A stretch of DNA of 9,275 bases from Actinomycetes bacterium (GTDB taxonomy: Bacteria > Actinomycetota > Aquicultoria > CAJVYJ01 > JAUVQD01). The stretch lies in assembly GCA_030598355.1 (NCBI GenBank), contig JAUVQD010000037.1, positions 1-9,275 on the forward strand, written 5' to 3'. The position numbers and the translations under genes are program-made. The notes under the pieces were generated by a model, which was given only the letters and a program-made list of their open reading frames with translations, ran no database searches and was not told the DNA's origin. Below, piece by piece: positions 6,281 through 9,275 of the stretch; position 1 is the stretch's first letter, and each line of letters opens with the position of its first letter.

Positions 6281-6308
6281 ACTCTAGCAGAAACCAAAAT
6301 CATTGCAA
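6281..6308 (-). promoter_or_regulatory. Possible promoter of the four-helix membrane protein
   Basis: On the minus strand, TTGCAA (6308-6303) and TAGAGT (6286-6281) are separated by 16 bp. Transcription would start near 6274, giving a leader of about 50 nt before the GTG at 6222. It lies back to back with the lipoprotein promoter at 6349-6378 in a 203-bp divergent gap; nothing else is apparent in that gap. Confidence 0.33.
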
Positions 6309-6348
6309 GCGCTCGGGGTAAAATAGATTGTTAACACTTGCCTGTCGC

Positions 6349-6378
6349 TTGTTAGATAGCGGTTACTTAATGTATACT
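6349..6378 (+). promoter_or_regulatory. Possible promoter of the lipoprotein gene
   Basis: TTGTTA (6349-6354) and TATACT (6373-6378) separated by 18 bp, a fair match to the housekeeping consensus. The expected start is near 6385, about 40 nt before the ATG at 6426. Confidence 0.42.
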
Positions 6379-6425
6379 TTCAGCGTTTCATAAGTCAGGG
6401 CTCGATTGAGGAAAGCGGCTAACGC

Positions 6426-6938
6426 ATGATGAAAACGCGGAACAAGCAATGGCCAGTGGTCATAATTGCAATGTTGACAGTCTCCTTTGTATTGTCAGGT
6501 TGTGTCATGTCAAAGTCGAAATATGAGGCATCAGTAACATCTGTTTTAGCCGATCTCGAGCGAGAGTTGAAACCAAAAGATAAAGACAAACAAAGCCAGG
6601 CTCTGGAATCCGCGAAAAGCAGCTTCGAGAATATGTCGCCGCCGGACGATTTTTTTATTGGCCATTCCGACCTCGTGGAATTAGTGGATTTGTTATCTCA
6701 ATCAGTAAAAGAATCTGATTCAAAGAAGGGCAAGAATAATACCCCTGAACCCGTGAATACGGAGGCCTTTCAACTTGCGCGGGCGGCGCAGAACAACTAT
6801 GCAAAAGTATTAAGAGAACTTCCTTTTTTGGAATATGAGCTAAGCAAGAGTCTAGGCGAGCTGATTCAGCAGACCCAGAATAGCGCCATAAGACGGCCGC
6901 CCACTCCCGGAATAGTGCCCCCCGGAAGCCAACCCTAA
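6426..6938 (+). CDS. Small lipoprotein, unknown function
   Basis: A 170-aa predicted lipoprotein. The N-terminus has basic residues (KTRNK), a hydrophobic stretch (about 10-22) and a lipobox LSGC with the modified Cys at 26, so the mature protein should be anchored to the outer face of the cytoplasmic membrane. The mature part is charged and helix-rich, with a Lys/Asp/Ser-rich stretch around 50-62 and another near 95-106. It ends in a Pro-rich tail (RRPPTPGIVPPG). I recognise no catalytic motif or family. ATG 6426 is favoured over ATG 6429 because GAGGAAAG (6408-6415) is 10 nt away instead of 13. It is monocistronic: divergent from the upstream membrane gene and convergent, 13 bp apart, with the next one. 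Confidence 0.82.
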   Translation: MMKTRNKQWPVVIIAMLTVSFVLSGCVMSKSKYEASVTSVLADLERELKPKDKDKQSQALESAKSSFENMSPPDDFFIGHSDLVELVDLLSQSVKESDSKKGKNNTPEPVNTEAFQLARAAQNNYAKVLRELPFLEYELSKSLGELIQQTQNSAIRRPPTPGIVPPGSQP

Positions 6939-6951
6939 GGTTACCAGGCGC

Positions 6952-7692
6952 TTACTTTACTATCGGAGACGCGTTCTGATTAAAAGGATTTGTTCTGAGA
7001 GCCAGTGAAAAAAGATAAGCGTAATCTTTCTTCAAATGGCTCATATAATCAAGCCACTGGTCAATAAGCAGGTTGTAGCATCTATCAATATCGCCAGTCA
7101 GATGTTTTAAGTCTGATGGCGGCAGATTATCAAGTTGGCCTCTGGCCGTCAACTCCTCCATCAAATGAAAAATGGCAAAGAGCAGGTTTGTAAAAACTTC
7201 GTGTTCCAAGAGGTTGGGGTTTTCTAAAAGACGCAAGAGAAAGTCGCGATCGTTCGATAGATGGTCGTTTATTCTTGCTAAGTCAATCTCTTCTATGTCA
7301 ACAGAAAAATTATGTTTTTTCAGGCTGGCACTGGCTTGCTTAAAGTCTCTGTCTGTCCAGGCATCGCCTACAAGCAGCTTGCTTTTGATTTCTTCCAATC
7401 GCGGATCGGCATCTGACAGATAGGTTAAAAGAGCGGTTCCCATTTGGCTAAAGAAAGCCCCGACTACCATATTCATCTTCTCAAGGCGGGCTCGTTTTTC
7501 TCTTGAGCTCAGCAACTCATGGAGTATTAGAGTGACAAGCAATACTTCTATTGGAACAAACGCCAGGTCTCCAACGCTATATATAAAAATGTGGTGAGAG
7601 TCTTGAAAAAGCAAATAATGGGCAAAGTAGAGCAACGCGGATAATAAAACCAGAGATACTCCAACTTTTATTTGCCAGCCTAGGCGTTTCAC
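6952..7692 (-). CDS. Two-helix membrane protein with large cytoplasmic domain, unrecognised family
   Basis: 246 aa. Two N-terminal membrane helices at about 9-27 and 36-58 are joined by the short loop LLFQDSHHIFIY with a His pair. The second ends in LLSSREKRARLEK, whose positive charges suggest a cytoplasmic side. The remaining 180 or so residues are soluble, mainly helical and acidic, with segments such as MNMVVGAFFSQMGT (73-86) and FAIFHLMEELTARG. I recall similar uncharacterised proteins with the same FQDSHH/LAFVPIEVLLVT core, but cannot give a function. The start is GTG with AAAGGGAG (7705-7698) 5 nt upstream. The gene stands alone: convergent with the lipoprotein gene and divergent from the dehydrogenase across 79 bp. 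A sensor or signalling role is possible but unsupported. Confidence 0.85.
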   Translation of the reverse strand: MKRLGWQIKVGVSLVLLSALLYFAHYLLFQDSHHIFIYSVGDLAFVPIEVLLVTLILHELLSSREKRARLEKMNMVVGAFFSQMGTALLTYLSDADPRLEEIKSKLLVGDAWTDRDFKQASASLKKHNFSVDIEEIDLARINDHLSNDRDFLLRLLENPNLLEHEVFTNLLFAIFHLMEELTARGQLDNLPPSDLKHLTGDIDRCYNLLIDQWLDYMSHLKKDYAYLFSLALRTNPFNQNASPIVK

Positions 7693-7759
7693 GATTTCTC
7701 CCTTTGTTAATCAGCAATTGCGGTTCATAAATCATACTACTCGTGACTTAGATTTGCGA

Positions 7760-7765
7760 TACCAT
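7760..7765 (+). promoter_or_regulatory. Leaderless-type -10 element of the SDR gene
   Basis: TACCAT followed by exactly 6 nt and the ATG at 7772, the same geometry as at deoB and deoA. The Shine-Dalgarno here is absent or very weak (AAGAG directly before the start). No good -35 box was found. Confidence 0.35.
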
Positions 7766-7771
7766 AAGAGC

Positions 7772-8584
7772 ATGCAAACCATTCTTATAACGGGAGCAGG
7801 ATCTGGGATAGGCCATGATACCGCTTTTGCTCTGGCCCGTCGTGGTCACACCGTAATAGCGACAACTCACACCGAAGAATCAGCTGATAAATTGCGTGAG
7901 GAAGCAAAAAAGTCTGAATTAAAGATTACCTGCGCTAAGTTGGATGTCCTTATTAAAGAAGATCGCCTCGCAGCCATAAAAAAATGGGGGCCGACCATCT
8001 TAATAAACAATGCCGCTATCGGGCAATCTGGACCGCTGGCTGAGATACCAATAGCAAGAGTTGAAGCAAATTTTGCTACTAACGTCTTCGCAACTTTGTC
8101 TTTAACGCAAGAGGCAGTGAAGGAAATGATAACCAGGGGCTCGGGTCGGATCATAATAATCGGATCTACCGTTGGGCGCATAGGTTTGCCGTATGTCGGG
8201 GCCTACGCGATGACAAAGTACGCGCTTGAGGGAGCGGCAGATGTCTTGCGCCTTGAGCTGAGTCCGCATAATGTTTTCGTCTCGCTTATCGAGCCCGGAA
8301 AAATTCACACACGGTTTAATCAGAAGATGGTTGCTTCTAAGTACGATTGGTTTGGTGAGGACTCTGTTTTTGCCTCTGACGCGGAACGCGTGAAGGGCTA
8401 TGAGAAGTTAATACTTACAAAACAGGTGTCGACCAAGTCGGTCGTGAAGGCAATTATCCACGCGGTTGAGTCAGCTCGACCGAAATCAAGGTATGTGAGA
8501 CCCCGGGCAATGGCCGCCGTCATGCTTTTAGCAAGGGTTCTTCCGGACAGGGCGAAAGATTTTGTTTTGAAGAGAATTGGCTAG
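7772..8584 (+). CDS. Short-chain dehydrogenase/reductase (classical SDR)
   Basis: A 270-aa NAD(P)-dependent oxidoreductase of unknown substrate, cytoplasmic. All classical SDR landmarks are visible: cofactor loop TGAGSGIG (7-14), NNAA (79-82), catalytic Ser132 in IIIIGSTVGRIG, and Tyr145/Lys149 in YAMTK, with Asn104 as the likely fourth member of the tetrad. The EPGKIHT segment (174-180) follows. I start at ATG 7772, where the Rossmann strand begins at once (MQTILITGAG). A TTG at 7718 in the same frame would add 18 residues with no ribosome site and a polar extension unlike the family. The C-terminal part (RPKSRYVRPRAMAAVMLLARVLPDRAKD, about 236-263) resembles SDRs annotated as acting on lipids or ketones, but this is not diagnostic. 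It converges with the DUF3467 gene, sharing stop bases 8581-8584. Confidence 0.93.
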   Translation: MQTILITGAGSGIGHDTAFALARRGHTVIATTHTEESADKLREEAKKSELKITCAKLDVLIKEDRLAAIKKWGPTILINNAAIGQSGPLAEIPIARVEANFATNVFATLSLTQEAVKEMITRGSGRIIIIGSTVGRIGLPYVGAYAMTKYALEGAADVLRLELSPHNVFVSLIEPGKIHTRFNQKMVASKYDWFGEDSVFASDAERVKGYEKLILTKQVSTKSVVKAIIHAVESARPKSRYVRPRAMAAVMLLARVLPDRAKDFVLKRIG

Positions 8585-8883
8585 TGGATCATGCCCGGGG
8601 TATCAATGTCGGCGTCCGCTTCCTCGATTTCCCCGAATTTTTCCTCATACCTGTCAATGTTTTCCTTTAATGCGAAGAGGATAGCTTTGGCGTGCGCCGG
8701 GCTGGTGATAACCCTTGAAACCAACTCGCCCTCCCGCTGGTGAACAAAGACGAAATCAAAAACAAATTCATTAGGAGTGTGATTAAAACTGGCGAAATTT
8801 GTATAGACCCCGCCTTTAATTTCCTCCGGAATATTAACCGGCAGCCCTTGCTCTTCTTCAGGGTCCTTCTTCTTATCTGCCAT
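8581..8883 (-). CDS. DUF3467 family protein
   Basis: A 100-aa acidic cytoplasmic protein. After a charged N-terminus (ADKKKDPEEEQG) it has the DUF3467 pattern: VYTNFASFNHTPNEFVFDF, a central strand region ending in RVITSPAHAKAILFAL, and a terminal helix ENIDRYEEKFGEI. Family function is unknown, and the length is typical. The start is supported by a near-perfect ribosome site, AAGGAGG (8894-8888), 4 nt before ATG. An upstream minus-strand TAGACT (8920-8915) with TTGGTT (8941-8936) at 15 bp is a weak promoter candidate, overlapping that of the divergent cytochrome gene. It is convergent with the SDR gene with a 4-bp overlap at the stop codons. Confidence 0.9.
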   Translation of the reverse strand: MADKKKDPEEEQGLPVNIPEEIKGGVYTNFASFNHTPNEFVFDFVFVHQREGELVSRVITSPAHAKAILFALKENIDRYEEKFGEIEEADADIDTPGMIH

Positions 8884-8930
8884 TGATCCTCCTTAGGTAT
8901 TGAGTATTTCTTTTAGTCTACACTAAACCA

Positions 8931-8959
8931 TTGCAAACCAATCGTCGGATAAGCATATT
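8931..8959 (+). promoter_or_regulatory. Possible promoter of the cytochrome c gene
   Basis: TTGCAA (8931-8936), a 17-bp spacer and CATATT (8954-8959). Transcription would start near 8966, leaving a leader of about 83 nt that contains GGTTG-AC-CAACC (9001-9012), a short inverted repeat. A GGGTAT at 8990-8995 resembles a stress-sigma -10 but has no matching -35. Confidence 0.35.
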
Positions 8960-9048
8960 AAGTCTTGTACTAATTATTTATGGTAGAAAGGGTATGAAAG
9001 GGTTGACCAACCTGGTAGAGATTGAAACCCAATGGAGGGACGTTAAGA

Positions 9049-9275
9049 GTGAGCTTAAGAAAGAAATCGTTTGTTGGATGTTTTGCCTTGATAGCGATGT
9101 CTTTGGTGATTCTGTCTAGCGGTTGCAGCAAAGAGCCAGAGGCGGACAATGACGCCAAGTTTTATCCAACAAAAAAACCTTCGGCTGTGGCCGGTGAGCA
9201 AATCTATGTTTCAAAATGCGCAGAATGTCATGGTGTTAACGGGGTCGGTGACGGTCCGAAAGCGTCCAGCCTGCC
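9049..9275 (+). CDS. Cytochrome c, probable lipoprotein, N-terminal part (cut by window edge)
   Basis: The first 75 codons of a small c-type cytochrome that runs off the right edge. It starts with GTG (9049), with GGAGGGA (9034-9040) 8 nt upstream. The N-terminus is a signal sequence: basic LRKK, hydrophobic 8-22, then SSGC with Cys26 as probable lipidation site, although the residue three before the Cys is Ser instead of the usual Leu. After a charged linker comes the haem attachment motif CAECH (57-61) in YVSKCAECHGVNGVGDGP, the usual start of a class I cytochrome c domain. The distal Met ligand lies outside the window. It would sit on the outer face of the membrane and carry electrons; partners are not visible. 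It implies the host can mature c-type cytochromes. Confidence 0.88.
   Translation, partial: MSLRKKSFVGCFALIAMSLVILSSGCSKEPEADNDAKFYPTKKPSAVAGEQIYVSKCAECHGVNGVGDGPKASSL

Noticed and set aside
7718..7771. Upstream TTG start adding 18 residues to the SDR
   Set aside because: No ribosome site, a polar extension, and the Rossmann strand begins right at the ATG at 7772.
9003..9008. TTGACC as a -35 box for the cytochrome gene
   Set aside because: No acceptable -10 at 16-18 bp downstream, and the site would leave almost no leader.
1..9275. tRNA, rRNA, CRISPR array, insertion sequence or prophage
   Set aside because: No cloverleaf, regularly spaced repeats, transposase or terminal repeats found. 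The xerD fragment is interpreted as the chromosomal recombinase because of its deoB context.

Overview
This is a bacterial chromosomal window of housekeeping and small accessory genes; it shows no mobile element, CRISPR array, rRNA or tRNA. The lineage cannot be fixed from sequence alone. Three clues suggest a monoderm, possibly a deep-branching actinobacterial or Firmicutes-like lineage. They are a xerD/deoB/pyrimidine-nucleoside phosphorylase neighbourhood, a tandem pair of DUF1540 mini-proteins behind a promoter resembling the SigB/SigF stress class, and three genes (deoB, deoA, an SDR) that lack a Shine-Dalgarno but carry TANNNT exactly 6 nt before the ATG, as in actinobacterial leaderless genes. 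A c-type cytochrome lipoprotein at the right edge suggests a respiratory electron chain.

Layout: 1-180 (-) is the N-terminus of a XerD-type tyrosine recombinase cut by the left edge. 344-481 and 524-661 (+) are two 45-residue Cys-rich DUF1540 paralogues that appear to form their own small transcription unit. 702-5845 (+) runs deoB (phosphopentomutase), a doubtful 46-aa secreted or membrane peptide, deoA/pdp (pyrimidine-nucleoside phosphorylase), gltX (glutamyl-tRNA synthetase) and a TIGR01777-family NAD(P)-binding epimerase-like protein. The first two enzymes form a nucleoside salvage pair: the phosphorylase releases (deoxy)ribose-1-phosphate and DeoB converts it to the 5-phosphate.

From 5842 the genes alternate in strand: a four-helix membrane protein (-), a small lipoprotein (+), a two-helix membrane protein of unrecognised family (-), a classical short-chain dehydrogenase (+), a DUF3467 protein (-), and the start of a monohaem cytochrome c lipoprotein (+). 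Convergent pairs are packed very tightly: two share overlapping stop codons (4 bp) and the third is 13 bp apart. Divergent gaps hold plausible housekeeping promoters.

No clear new multi-gene system is visible. The most promising items are the DUF1540 pair with its inverted-repeat, stress-type promoter region, the repeated leaderless-start signature, and the paired loss of Arg and Glu from the phosphorylase signature.
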